A stretch of DNA of 64,000 nt, taken from NCBI GenBank assembly GCA_964020155.1, contig OZ026551.1, positions 3,599,767 through 3,663,766 on the forward strand, read 5' to 3'. Source of the DNA: Chondrilla cf. caribensis. Its lineage: Eukaryota; Porifera; Demospongiae; Chondrillida; Chondrillidae. How positions within the stretch are numbered: the first letter of the stretch is position 1; each line of letters starts with the position of its first letter. A program made the translations under genes and the position numbers. The notes under the pieces were generated by a model. The model had not been told where the DNA came from. It made no database searches and saw only the letters and a list, made by a program, of their open reading frames with translations. Below, piece after piece: positions 25,130 to 51,698 of this stretch.

Positions 25130-28010
25130 ATGCTGTACCTATATTACGTAGTAAGACCCTTTACATAACTTTAAAACCGCAAGTTATTCGTTTCTGCGTT
25201 CGAGGCTGACACTGTGGATTTACTTAAACCGGATCCTGCTTTGTGGGTCTTCATATCCTCGATTCCCTGTGGCGTGTCCGTACGTCTATATTACGATTGA
25301 TCCGAAACCTTTTTCAAAACCGGTTTGCAATAATTGCAATAAGTGAACGTTACAAGGTAAGTGTGCGACGTGTGTGACTACCTTTTGAATAGAGGGAAAT
25401 GCAATATTATAATTTTCTTATAACTAACATGGCCAGCCTAAATGGCCTGCCATAAATTATCATCATCATACGTCTGTATCTGTCACAATTAGGCTCAACA
25501 TGAGGTACTAAATCACTGCTAACCGCTTCGCAAAAGATTCATTATTAATTAAATTACCAGGCCGGTTAGATTTTCTCTAGGCTATTTATTCAAAACAATA
25601 TAATTAAACAACCCGAAGCTTACACGTTCTCTAAAAAAGGGGAGAGGGAGAACCATAATATTATTATTATTACCAATGGCATGTTGAATATATACAAGTC
25701 AAACAATCGTGATATATTAAGTGGTAATTAACAGTGTGATAGAAAGAAGACCTCGGACACGGAGTTTTAGACCATACATAGCTATAGGGTAGACTCTACG
25801 GCATTAGCATTCGCCCGGCATGAGAATCCGGCCACCCAGCTGTTCTCCGTATCCAAGCACATCAAGGACTTCAAACTTGGCAGGCACTAAGCGTGCGGGG
25901 GGGAAGGGGGGGGGGGGGGGGTGCTACTTCTGCCACAAATTGAGATTTAGGCTACTACCATTCTCGCGTTAGGCAGCCGAGAATTGAGTGGCCGAATTCA
26001 TATCTGATTCAATTCGGCCGGAAGGCATGAGAATTCGGCCAGTATCGTAACGGACAAGGCGTTGTTTGAACTTTCGACGGTGTGAATGTAAAGCCGTATC
26101 CATCCCCTACCCACAGCACCACATCGAGGTTAGAGCGTTCGACGGTCAATCGGTTGTGCTATGCGACATATTGGGCTAGGTGGGAGGATGAGAATTCGAC
26201 CACCCAGGTAACTGCATTCCATGGTGAAATTTTAGATTTTGCGACTTATCGAACGAAAAGACAGCTGTAGAACCTTCCGTAGCTTTGTTTTTGGGATCTG
26301 CGCGTTTCCAGCCATCCATGGCCAGAGCTCCTTTCCAGACTTTTACAGCTTTTCAGGTACACACAGATGCATGCGCTGCGATGTAGATGGAGTCTAACCA
26401 GCAAAGCCATAGGACCTCCATTTTTATTTCGCAGATGTATGACCTCTTGTCACCCAGCAGAGACAATCAGTGCACATATATACAACGGGTTGCAAATTGG
26501 TTGCCCACTGCTCATCAATGCCCAAGCTAGTCTGGCGTGCTAGACTTCTACCTCTCATTACCTTGCGTGGGCATGATTTGCCCTTCTGGAGGAGTATATC
26601 AGGTCTGGCCGTTGTACAAGTACATGGTGGGCAGTACATGTACTAGATTCATATAGAGGGCACTTCTTTGGGAGAGGGAACTCCCATCTAGCCAGGGTGC
26701 TGGGAGATGGAAAACACTCTGTGCTAGCACGGAGTACAAATGACAGTTGCCCAGCGGGCATGCCAGTTAGTATAGCCATAGGTGGTCCTCCTTGCTCAAT
26801 GGCAGAATATCAGCTAGGCGATTTTGGACTGTTAGCGTGCTAAGATGGGACTCCCAGTCTTGAGCATATCTTCCACGGATACCATCTCTACATATAGTTA
26901 GCCGCCAGCTGGACAGTGTATACATATAATACTATTTTAGCCCTGTATATTGTCAATAACGCTCCGAGATATTATTCTTTCCTTTCCTGTTATAATGAGC
27001 TTATTGCAATACCACTTCTCCATTGTTCACATTCTAAAATTGTACAATGAGATGAGATAATCGTTTCACCTGGAAGCATAACAGAATCATGGACTTTAAT
27101 ATATAATGTGTGGGATCCTGGGATCGTGACCATTTGACATTGTTTTGAAATCCATGACAATACCCTGTATGAGGGCACATTCCATTCAACACCTCCCTCC
27201 TGTGGTTCTGCCTAAGGTGGCAGGTGTACCCATCATAATTAGATGCAAATCATATTCATAATTTATTATTACCAAACAGTTTAGCGAGGTTAAATAATCA
27301 TGACCTTTCATTAGCGGGGTAAGACATTGCAGCCCACGCATCTAATTGGTCTAAAGTGTGGCAATGAAATGTTTGTGCCCAGTCTAGGGCCAATGTCCGA
27401 AATTTTCTGTTGCATGACAAGTGTAAAGTTCATTTTTTGTCTGCTTCCCTGATGTCAAAGGAAAGTTTGAAGATGACATTCAACTCTTTAGAACAATAAA
27501 TGAGTCTATCTGCAATTTTTCAAGAATAGTTTTCTCCCAACTCTTTCGAAAGAAGGGCGGGCATTAAAAAAATACATCTTCGGGTGACGTAAAATATCGT
27601 CCATTGTGGGAGCCATTTTGATGGACATTTATTGTGACATCACGGTGACAATGTCGATGACAAAATCAATATTTGTTATAAAATCCAAGCATTTGCGAGG
27701 TTCTGAACTTTGTTCACAACCAGTTATCAACTATGAATATATTTGATATTGAATTTGCACGTGACACCCTACCATCGAGCACATGACTGCCAGAAAAATA
27801 GCACCTAAAGCCCGCAGGCTACGAACGATGTTTGTTTTTATTTTGGCATTCCTAACCTAATAATTATCGTTCTATGATGATAAAACAGCCTTTGTCAATA
27901 TGCTAGTGGATCAGGGTTAACCCTAAGGGATAATCACGAGTCAGGGTAACCCTAATCAAATCGCACATTGTGATTTTTGGCAGGATAACGCTGTTTTCTT
28001 TTGATTTTTG
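25130..28010. other. Intergenic region
   Basis: No gene is recognised. It contains a G-run at 25898-25921, several copies of GAATTCGGCC-like words at 25960-26040, a possible 5' exon donor ACAAG|GTAAGT on the plus strand near 25355, and a palindromic GGGTTAACCC at 27914-27923 with a related GGTAACCC about 30 bp on, shortly before the Mutator-like relic. Confidence 0.45.
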
Positions 28011-28019
28011 CAAAATTGT

Positions 28020-29240
28020 CATTCTTCATGAGTACAAGAAGACCGGAGTAAGTCAGATCCAATAGGGAAGGGTATAGAAGTAAGAAGAGGAAAGATCAAG
28101 CAAATCTGGCTATTGCAAGTGGGTGGAATAAATTGGCTCCTGTGCTGAAGGAACTTACCAACACCAGTACTTCTGGTTCCACAATTGTGGATATGCAAAA
28201 CATAGCAGACAGTGTATTTACAATATCCAGCCATGGTGCAAACTGTGGTGGTTCTTGTATCTTGGAGGATACTAAGTGTTGTGCGGGATTGGCAGTAACT
28301 CTAATTGTCAAATGTAACAAATGTCAACAACAGTTCAAAATAAATTTATCAAACAAAGTAAAAAAAACCACAAAGGTATGTGGCATGTGAACAGTGCAGC
28401 AGTGCTTCGACAGGTAATCACGGGTGGTTGGTGTGCACAACTAAACAATTCATTGGCACCCGTGAATATACATGGGATATTAAAATGGTTTTCTTTCCTG
28501 AACGGAGCAATTGCTCCATGACGAATTCAAAGACCTCCTTTTGGGCAAGATCTTTGAAGCTGGAAATGAAGAATTGAAGCTGACCATGGTATGAGGAGAC
28601 TTCAGGTTAGTCAAAACGATCGCACAAACACAGCTACAATGCCAAAAGTGAAGTAGCTGTGATCTTCGGTCAAAAGACCAAAAAGTTACTGTCCATTGGT
28701 GTGCAGAACAAGTACTGTTGGATTTGTGCAACATTTGAACATCGAGTACAGCAAACACCAGAACATAGGTGGTATCAAAACTGGTCAGGGTCATCATCAG
28801 CAATGGAGTCAGACATTTTGGTTGAAGGCTTTCGTACACCTGAGAGTTCACATGGGCTTCACTATAGCTCTATATACATGAGAATCATTGAGGATGGGGA
28901 CCACTCGGCAATGGCCAATCTCCAGCAGACAGTTGCGTGTGGTCCATTCATTTGCAAAATAGAATGTGCCAATCACACATGCAAATGTTACAGAACATGA
29001 CTGCAACTGTTGCCCAAGGATCACATAGAGTATAAGGGTCGGGGTGGATTAACCAACCCTGTCATCCAACGTCCCACCATTGGTGCTTGTGTTGCCATAA
29101 TGATGCACAGCGAAAGTTGAGATTTCCAACAACTTCAACACAATCTGTGGAATGGACTCAGTCACGTCTTTGTAAACCACAGCAGATGCAATCCATCCTT
29201 TTGCAAGGCTAAAGAAGTTGACATTTTTGAAATTGGAGGT
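28020..29240 (+). mobile_element. Mutator-like (MULE) transposase relic
   Basis: The plus strand shows the order typical of the Mutator-like transposase domain common in invertebrates: SGSTIVDMQNIADSVF and a Cys-rich segment VKCNKCQQQFKINLS (28140-28370), VNSAAVLRQVITGGW (28390-28440), WYQNWSGSSSAMESDILVEG (28770-28830), IIEDGDHSAM (28885-28915) and FICKIECANHTCKCYR (28950-28995). Frames change at least three times and stops are present. It is dead. The element is flanked on the right by the large palindrome at 29229-29705. Confidence 0.75.
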
Positions 29241-29705
29241 ACTGAAATGGTTAGGCTACACACAAAATTGTAAGGTGCTCTTGAGCTCCCTTGGTGAAAG
29301 CTAGTAGTTCTGAGATTGTTAGAACTTATATGACAAGCAAAAAAGGGAAAGAACATGGTAGGGATGAGCGGAATGAGAAGACCGTCGAAGTGAGCAGCAT
29401 GTCGGAATGAGAAGACTGTCGGAATATAACAATCCCTATATCAACAGCAGTTATTGCTTGTGCAATACACAGTCTGCAGCTGTTGATATAGGGATTGTTA
29501 TATTCCGACAGTCTTCTCATTCCGACATGCTGCTCACTCTGACGGTTTTCTCATTCCGCTCATCCCTACCTTGTTAACGTTCTTTTCCATTTTTGGCTTG
29601 TCATATAAGTTCTAACAATCTCAGGACTACTAGCTTTCACCAAGGGAGTTCAAGAGCACCTTACAATTTTGTGTGTAGCCTAACCATTTCAGTACCTCCA
29701 ATTTC
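29229..29705. repeat. 477-bp palindrome (two about 220-bp arms, about 32-bp loop)
   Basis: 29229-29447 is the near-perfect reverse complement of 29480-29705. For example, GAAATTGGAGGTACTGAAAT at the left end pairs with the right end, and ATATAACAATCCCTATATC pairs across the loop. It begins immediately after the MULE relic and may be its terminal inverted repeat joined head to head, or an independent foldback element. Confidence 0.9.
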
Positions 29706-30359
29706 TGTACAAGGGCTTTATTATTATCATTAAAGACTGTGTGTGATAAAACTCTATAGTTGATATATAGCACCAAAAGCATTGCATGCAGCCGTATAAC
29801 TTCCATAAATTGCAATTTCCCTAAACCTAGCTACTGAAAAATTGTTGTTTAAGTTTGGAAAATTTTAATAAGCAACATCAAGACAAGACATAAGGTACTG
29901 TATATTTTCTACTTTTTTGACATTCCAATTTTTTTGTCATCTAAGAATATAGGATCAATTGCAATTGGCTTCAATTGATGACAATAAACAAATTTCTCTA
30001 ATTGATAGTCACTTCTCTAATATTTGTCTTGCTTTGAATTGGAAATCAGAGTGCAACGTTAATATGCATGTCCAAGCAATGCAGTGAGCTTCAAATAGAT
30101 GTATCGTATACTGTTCTCCCTGAAATTATTTGTACGTGACATCTTGAATTCCAATTTCCTATAAGGTTGTACAATCTTTCAAAATGAACTAAATACTTTA
30201 GTTAAGTGCACTGCCCATAATAATGGTCTGAAAATCTTTAGGACACTGCAGCCTTGTTATAATGGTAACTACAGTTTCAGTTTACAGTTTCAATTTATAC
30301 TTATTACATGGGCATATTATATAGCCTAATTTCATAATGTACTCTATTTCAACTTTCAG
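29706..30359. other. 5' flank of the CARD-like/CULT gene
   Basis: AT-rich and without recognised genes. An acceptor-like site (CAACTTTCAG) ends at 30359, so the start-codon exon may be preceded by an untranslated exon farther upstream. Confidence 0.4.
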
Positions 30360-30407
30360 GGTCCTTTTTACTTGTGTTCTTACTAAGTTTATGCTGAATG
30401 TACAACT

Positions 30408-35177
<4,770 letters not shown>

Positions 35178-35448
35178 TATGAATTGAAGACTTTAACACC
35201 TTACATGAAAATTGTCTCCCAATGTACAATACATTATAGGATTATCAGAGCTGTTTGCCTGTGAATTTCAATTATAAAAAATAACATTACAGGATTACAT
35301 GCACCCTAATTCAAAATGTATTCTAATAGCATGGATGTTTATTTTGGGACATAAACATATATAATATTATTATTGTAGAAAATAGTTGCTCTTAAATTTG
35401 TATTATGCAATAACTATAATACTATTAATAAATGGTATTATTATACTG

Positions 35449-35479
<31 letters not shown>

Positions 35480-37403
35480 TATATATGCACATTTTATATG
35501 CATACATATATTATTATATTATGCATAATATTATGATCTACTGTGTATGCATGTAATCATGAATAAACGTACATGTATAATAGTAAATAATCAATCAAGA
35601 CTTAAGTCACACACAAACACATACATTGTATAGAGCTTTAGATACTTAAGTATGTAATTAATATTGATGGTGACTTCCTGATCTGTAACACCTATTATAC
35701 AATGGATGCATGCATTAGTATTTGAAAGGTCATTGGATTCTATCAAATGAAACATGACAGTTTTGGAAAAAAACAAATTTATGGGCACAGCTGTACAATA
35801 ACCTTTGAGTACTATTTATCATAGTTTACTTCAATTGGCACTGTAGTGTAAAAAAAACATCAATTATTATTATTTATTATACATTCAACTACGTTTCCTT
35901 GAGGCCAAGGAAGAGTGCAACATCAAAGACAGCTGTCCAATACCACTGGGTACATTGGTTCCTACAGCAGTCTGACCAGGGACACCAATCATGTTCCCAT
36001 CAGCATCCGAGATATTCTGAGTAGTGAGCAAGAGCGTAAGATCATCTTGCAGGAGGGAGCTCCTGGATCTTGGAATTCGACCACTGCACGGTATATACCT
36101 TTGCAAGAAATATGCAGCAGGGAGGATGCTACAAGAATACAAACTGCTCATCATGTTTTACCTGCCTAGGCCTGTTGCTAAGAGCTGGATTTAGTGAACT
36201 CCTGATACCTCTTCCAAAGTATCTTCAATGAGAAAACTTGCAGAGCAGAGGATTTTTTCGAAGGAAAGAGAATTCTATTTCTCTTGGAAGGATGGGATCA
36301 AGACCCCCAAAAGTGCTCCTTTCTGGACAGCATCATCAAGGGTGATGAGCTCCCAGCATCCTCTGTGCCCATAAACCCTCACCATGCTTCAGCTGAATCT
36401 TTGTTTAAAATCTAAATTGAAGAATTCATAACGTTCCTTTTTCCAGTGAGCAGAAAGAAGAATTTGCAAACAACTACTTACACAATGAACTGAAGAAATC
36501 CTCTCTCTGCACAATAATTAATAGCTATTTGTGTTGGTAGGAAATGTTAACATGCATGGGGGGTGCGTTGAACAATACTACTGGCTACATGGAATATGGA
36601 TTGCAATGGTGGTTGTAGGATCAGGTACAATAATTATTATAATATTATAGAGTAATATCGAACTTATAATGGCCGCTAATTTTCTATTTCCATACATCAA
36701 TACCAAGAACTACAGTGAATGTTTTGAACTGTTAATAAATAACATAATAATAATGCATAATGGGCTGCTATATACCTACATGAAACATTTTGGTATGACT
36801 TCAGCTTATATGTATGGCACATGTACAAGGGAAGTAAGCCCTTAAGCAGCTTCGGAGTACACAGAATCAAGGATGAGATATATATACCATACAGTCTTTT
36901 GGCCCAGATCCTTTGATACTTCAGAGACTTTGACCATGAAGAATCCATTATAATCTCAGAGATTGGCAAATGAATCGAAATAATCATAAAAGCACACCTA
37001 CATCATTCCACAGTTTTCTATAGTACTACATAGCTATAGTCTCAATGTAACATTCATTTTATTGACCATGCAGACATATTATGTTATATTATTGTTTTCA
37101 TTAATCTTAAGACTTAGGATTAAAAATGATAATTCATAACATACAGTTATGCAATTATAGTTATTGTGCATTTTTTAATTTTAATTAAAACATAAACATG
37201 ATAAAATTAATAATAAATCATAATGCTTTTATTTATAATTTTTAAAAATACATATTCAAATGTTTACATTTATAATACTATTAGTATAACCACTGGACAT
37301 ACACACAGAAGTAATATTGAATGAACAATATCATACTAATAAGAACAGTATGTATATTAAAAACAAACACAGAAGCACAGAAACACAAGAATCACAAGAA
37401 TAG
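35178..37403. other. AT-rich intergenic region
   Basis: 3' flank of the CARD-like/CULT gene, with AATAAA words near 35428 and 35562. A (TA)n tract lies at about 35446-35486. A segment at 35885-36400 is open on both strands over 250 bp (for example minus-strand LLQDDLTLLLTTQNISDADG) but is not recognised. The rest shows nothing. Confidence 0.45.
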
Positions 37404-38860
37404 TCAAAGGGGGTCACAGGATGCAGCAATGGCAGTAGAGTTTCCTCTATGAACTGCTACGGAGATTCTCTGTATCAGATGGAGGTGAGAGAGAAGCTCT
37501 GTGATGATGCTTTCAAATTCCGAATGGTGACCAAGTTCTTGAATAAAACATCTCACCTGTGGGCCAAATAACCCAAAGGACTTCACAGCCACAAGGATGA
37601 AATGGTGGTTATGCTCCAAGTGGGCATACTTGATACTCTTTCTCCTTTCAGCCTCCTCTGTTACTGCTCCAGTCTCCCTTGTTGAAAGGGCAGTATTGGA
37701 GGGTGCCAGTGTGTCTGAGCAAGTGACATCCCAAATAAGCATCTTTCCACCCTTCCATGGTATGATGGAGGACCCATCAGGTCACTTGCTATCGATATCA
37801 AGAAAGGCCAACTGGTTCACATTGGCTTGGGATTCTTGCTGCATCGAGAGATCTTTTGATAATGTTGTTAATAGCACTATGTTGAGGGTGACGTCCTTTG
37901 CTAAACTGTCAGCTAAGACTGTGTAGTCCTTTATCATCTACAACATTCCCACAAAAAAAGCATTCATGATATGTGCCTCACGAAGTTATAGCACCAAGCC
38001 ATAGGCCTACTGCAACTCTGATTGTGTTGTCATCTATGCGCAAGCCTACAGAAGACAATGGAAGGGTGCTACACCATGCCCAGACTCCTTAATTGCTACT
38101 GCTAGAAGGTGTGTTCATGTATTAGGGTCTTGGGCACCTTTTAAAAGGTATTCATATGTGGCCCTTATCTTGGATCCGTCCCACATTTTCTGCAAATGAG
38201 AATCATCTCCTGATGGTGGTGGCTCATCATGGTCATTGCCAGTTGGAGAGTACAGACTCAATCCAGACATATAGTTTGTGTCTTACAAGGAGGCAGGGAG
38301 AATTTGGTTGACGAGGTTGGAGCTGCCAGCAGCTGGATGCCTAGAATGCTGAAGGTGCAAGCTGAGCTGCTCTTTGAATACCTAATCCGCCCGCACATAT
38401 GGGAGCTGCTTGGGACCACACCGGATCTAGGCACACATTGGTGATTTCAATTAATGTGGTTCTAAGGATTTATGAAACTCCTCAAGGCTTAGAGACTGGA
38501 AGCCTGGTGCTGTCCAGAGGATGTAAAGTACCTTTGGGATGGAATAGGAGTGACCTATTATGTAGGAGACAAAGTTTGCTTTTCAAGAGTTTGAGTTGTT
38601 CACATTTCCTCTGGAGAGCAAGCTCAATGCTCTCCAGACTACCAATGGGTCAATCTATAACCACTCAGCTCTGTCAAAACTCACCATTGGCAGACTGGGA
38701 ATGCTATTATGGTATCCATAAAGTGTTCTCGAGCGGATTGGTCCCTACAAACCAGTCCACATTTCTTATAGTTGAGTTGCAAACCCAATGCCACAGCCAC
38801 AGTCTCTATCTGCTGGAAATCCTCAAGAACCTTGGTTGCTGAACCACCAATTGTGCTATC
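37404..38860 (-). mobile_element. Second reverse-transcriptase element relic, 3' part
   Basis: On the minus strand, 38850-38480 reads as RT palm/thumb-like fragments. 38470-38270 contains GGLGIQRAAQLAPSAF, a landmark C-terminal to the RT in invertebrate retroelements. 37742-37404 is an open tail (LIWDVTCSDTLAPSNTAL, FIQELGHHSEFESIITELL, IQRISVAVHRGNSTA) typical of the C-terminal domain of the same type of element. Many stops interrupt it. It is a different subfamily from the element at 20290-22945, whose C-terminus differs. Confidence 0.72.
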
Positions 38861-40150
38861 TGATCATCTAAATAGAATGCCTATATATTATATTATTGCT
38901 CCTGTGTGTATACTATAGTAATAAAAATACTATTTTTTCGCAATACTATCATTATTTGGATTATTATTATACACTTTTTGTTTTAATAAATTTATTTTTC
39001 AGATGTATCATGTTTATACTATAATCCTAATAAACCTGCAATAGTCAAAATAAATAATAATAGTAGTAGTAATCATGTTATTGTCAAATGCCAAAATTCA
39101 GTATTAGAACAGAATTAATATTATTCCACAATAATAAATATTATACCTATTCCAAACTACACACAAATCATATGCATAAAATTGACTTGTACATGTCATA
39201 AAACGTTAGTATAATGTTGTCCATAAGCATAGTGACCATATAATGTCGCATTTTTAAAGCTATTATACGTAGTTCATTTTTTCCATAATAAAGATGCTAT
39301 ATTATATGCTATACTGCAAAATTTCGTTATTATAATTTTTGTTATTGTTGATTTGTTGCACATATTTGTTGATTTTAAAAATAATCAATAAATGCTATAA
39401 GGTTGGTGCAGAGTCCTGCATGTATAAACTGTACATGTTACCTTTCAACACATTGGTAGAATATATTGTTTGCATTGAATATAGTATAGATTATATAATG
39501 TACACAGTACTTACAATGCATTCTCTGATATTATAGAACCTTTCTTGCACTCACCAAAGATTGACATGGCCAAAGTAGTATAAACAAGGAGTGCAATGCG
39601 CCTTCATTCTGTGAGTGAACGACGAAGCATTCGGAAGGCATGACAAGTCAGATGATGTCACTTAGAACTTGGGTGCTTGAATCTGTCAATGATGGTGAAA
39701 TCTTGTATAACATTTTGTTGCAGACCTGAGCTGCCAGAAATCCAATGTTGAACTATTATTATAAATGTGGTTGTGAAGATATCAGAAGAAGGTACTGATG
39801 ACATTAAAAAGAACAAAAGGAGTAATTTACATAATGTAGATTTATTTAGAGAAAAGGACATATATATACGAGGTTGATGCAAGGTACTGTAAACTCCAAT
39901 ATGTGTCAAACATGTTTTAATGTAAAAATTTTAATGATTTTTTCTTTGTTCAATGAATATGATTTAATGAAAGCATTACAGTAGTAGAATTCTGTTCAAA
40001 AGCAACAGTTGCATTTTTAATGCTAGAGTTCATTTTTATACTATCAAAAATATATGCTATTCATCTATATACTGAGTTATACAAGCAATGAAGTGTTGTA
40101 AATAGGAGAAATTTTACAATAATAGTACATGTATATCATGACATTGTACT
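38861..40150. other. AT-rich non-coding region
   Basis: No gene is recognised. Confidence 0.45.
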
Positions 40151-40154
40151 TAGA

Positions 40155-40345
40155 AGATGGCAGAAAAAGGAAGACAAGAAGGTCAACTATACGTCAAGGG
40201 CCTCAGCAAGAGGATGAGCAGAATGTGCAGGCCATTGGGTATCCAGACCATTTTCACCCCCAAAAATACCTTCAGGAAGTCCTTCATGAAAGTGAAAGGA
40301 AAACTGGTATGCTGGGTGCAAAGGGTGTTGTATACTCATAGGTGC
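40155..40345 (+). mobile_element. Penelope-like element linker fragment (relic)
   Basis: One frame reads YVKGLSKRMSRMCRPLGIQT and FTPKNTFRKSFMKVKGK; a second frame ends MLGAKGVVYS. This is the stretch between RT and GIY-YIG domains in Penelope-like elements. The frame is shifted and the nuclease domain does not follow. Confidence 0.6.
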
Positions 40346-40399
40346 AGAAAGATGTTCAGCATTAGGGGGTAAACATTATATGTGAGATTAAGGCATATA

Positions 40400-41300
40400 G
40401 TAGAGTAATAAATCAAAAATTGGTCACTACAAATTTTTGTGAATACAGTAGATAAGAACTAAAAATAAATGTCATCTGTTAGGCCTTCGAAGGCTGACTA
40501 CATTATACAATTAACAAGTATCCATGTCAGACAATTTATGTTACAAGACTTTTTGAAGAGTGTCCGAATTTTGCAGAATTCGGACATTCTTCAATCAAAA
40601 TTCGGAGATATGTATAGCTATTACTTGATATGGCTTGGTTTGGTTAGCTTTCACCCCTTCTCTAAGAAGATAGAAGTGTGTACTATCCAAATTTTGTAAC
40701 ATTCAGGCACAATTTAATTTGATGCTATTTTGGATATGTATGTCATTATTTTATATTAAATACGCAATTATTCTCATTAATATTTCAAATTATTATTCAG
40801 TTCTTATATTTATCACATGCATACAGCGACAGATGTCTATTGTCATTTTATGGGCAGAGAAGAGCTCATGCTATATATCTTGTGTAGTCTCGTCCTGGCC
40901 CCACACCAAAATGTGCACCCTGCAAATTGAAACTGGGTCTGGTTACAACATTAGAACGATTCACTCAGGCCTATGATGTAAATTAATACAATTACATACG
41001 TTTATATATATATGACATTTAAGGTTCAGCTGATCATGCATGTATATCCTATAGCTCCAGTTGAACCTCAAATAATCCTTCAAATGGATTCACACATACA
41101 TGTATGTCACACAGGGAGACAGAGACATACAGTTCAATGATATATGTAAAATGTCAATTTCTTTATCTTAATAATGTCATCTCATTTAAAACAATAATGG
41201 GTATATGTGGTTTGCGCAGGACAATTAGATACTTAACAGGGAGCGATCAGAACCAGCAAAATTGAAGGACTGGTCATTACACACATTCTTCACTCTTCCA
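40400..41300. other. Non-coding region downstream of CYP copy B
   Basis: No gene is recognised. A short inverted repeat GTCCGAATTTTGC / GCAGAATTCGGAC lies at about 40560-40590. The part from about 41240 is homologous to the 3' flanks of CYP copies A and C. Confidence 0.45.
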
Positions 41301-41312
41301 GTGAGTACAGTA

Positions 41313-50166
<8,854 letters not shown>

Positions 50167-50169
50167 CCT

Positions 50170-51690
50170 CTAGAAAAAAATACAAATACTATTCGACTGT
50201 AAGCAGTGGTTGGATCGCAGCATACGTTCCACCATAGACACTACATAAGTCTATGGTTCCACTCTCGGTAGGTGTGTGTACCACAGATAAACGAAAAATA
50301 ACTCAAGTTCTTTTTCGTTTATCTATGCGTGTACGGACACGCGGCCATATTGACTGATGACGCCATAATTTCGTCATTGACTGCACCCACTTCGCGTGAC
50401 GCTATCATCGATGATGTCAGAGGCCTATGACGAGATTCGGCACTCACTACTGCGGCCACTTTACTATCTTTTACTCGTACAATTATGGCCATTTGATGTT
50501 TGCCCGTATATATATAATACATGCATATTGTAGAATATTGCAAATTGACAGATCTACTCATTAATTTCAAATTCCTACCATAAGCCCTTCTTTGTCAAAA
50601 GTGAAGGTGATCTCACCAGGGATGATAATCACACAAAATTCCCGGGATTGCATCCTCACGCTATACTACACACATCCTCTTCACTGTTATGCAAAATATT
50701 GAAAATTGAAGGTGCAGAATAATATGTACTGTGGTCAAACATGAAATTCATTTTGTACCATACACTGTCAGCTACGATGTACAATATCGTATGCTAATTT
50801 GCGATATATGTCTATACTATCAAGAAACACACACTGAGTAAAGGTGTGTGTTTCCTTCAATGTACCTGGAGCTTGGTAGAACACCTTGATACATTTCCAA
50901 CAGTAGAGAAGAAGCATTTAGGCATACACAATCCCATTTACCCCAGGGTCAATTGCTAGTTACAGTATTGACAGTCATCTGTATCTATGGAATAAATAGC
51001 ACCAGGGTGCTAGGGAGCTGGGTTGTACATTTAATTAACAATGTCCAATCCAGGTACTTGCATCATAGATAATACAAACCTATGCTTACATCAAGGGATT
51101 GTATGAGACTTACCCATTCACACCAAAGGTTGAATAATCTCAACAGAGATACGGTGGAACCTGTATCGAACACCGCCTGTAATGAGGACTACTGAACTAC
51201 TACTCAAGTACACTAAGCCCTTCCATGTATGGTATTATGAAGACCACCTGCTCTCATAGGCCACATTTTCTCAAACATCCATGTTGCAACTAGGTTCCAT
51301 TGAAGTATATACAGTGAATTCTCATTAATCCGACACTGATTTGTCTGCCAAACTGTTTAATCCGCCACAATTTCCCAGTACCAATATAATGTACGTACAA
51401 TTACCAATGAATAACCCGTCAAACTCATTAATCCACCATATTCTTTGAAATCGAATTGTGGTAGATTAATGAGAATTCACTGTACTGCAGTTCAAACGAG
51501 TGCGAACACTGTAAACAGAGCACTCAATGTAGATTGGACAGATGTAGGCTTTTCTACTGTATAATACATTTTTAACAAATTCTGTGAATGCAGTAGAAAT
51601 TTAATTTTTAAATTGCATCCATACAATCAATATCAATCAACTCATGGCTAAAAATCACAGACAAGTACCTACAACACACATCACTACACA
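50170..51690. other. Intergenic region between CYP copy B and PPP1R15-like gene
   Basis: No gene is recognised. 50593-50750 resembles 48683-48847 in intron 2 of CYP copy B (shared CACACAAAATTCCC, ACACACATCCTCT and AAAATATTGAAAAT), so it is either a relic of another CYP copy or a dispersed repeat. One MITE lies at 51312-51482. Confidence 0.5.
51312..51482. mobile_element. pogo-like MITE, complete (171 bp)
   Basis: Terminal inverted repeats CAGTGAATTCTCATTAATC and GATTAATGAGAATTCACTG are exact complements and flanked by TA on both sides, the target site of Tc1/mariner/pogo elements. No coding capacity. Confidence 0.88.
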
Positions 51691-51698
51691 CACAAAGA

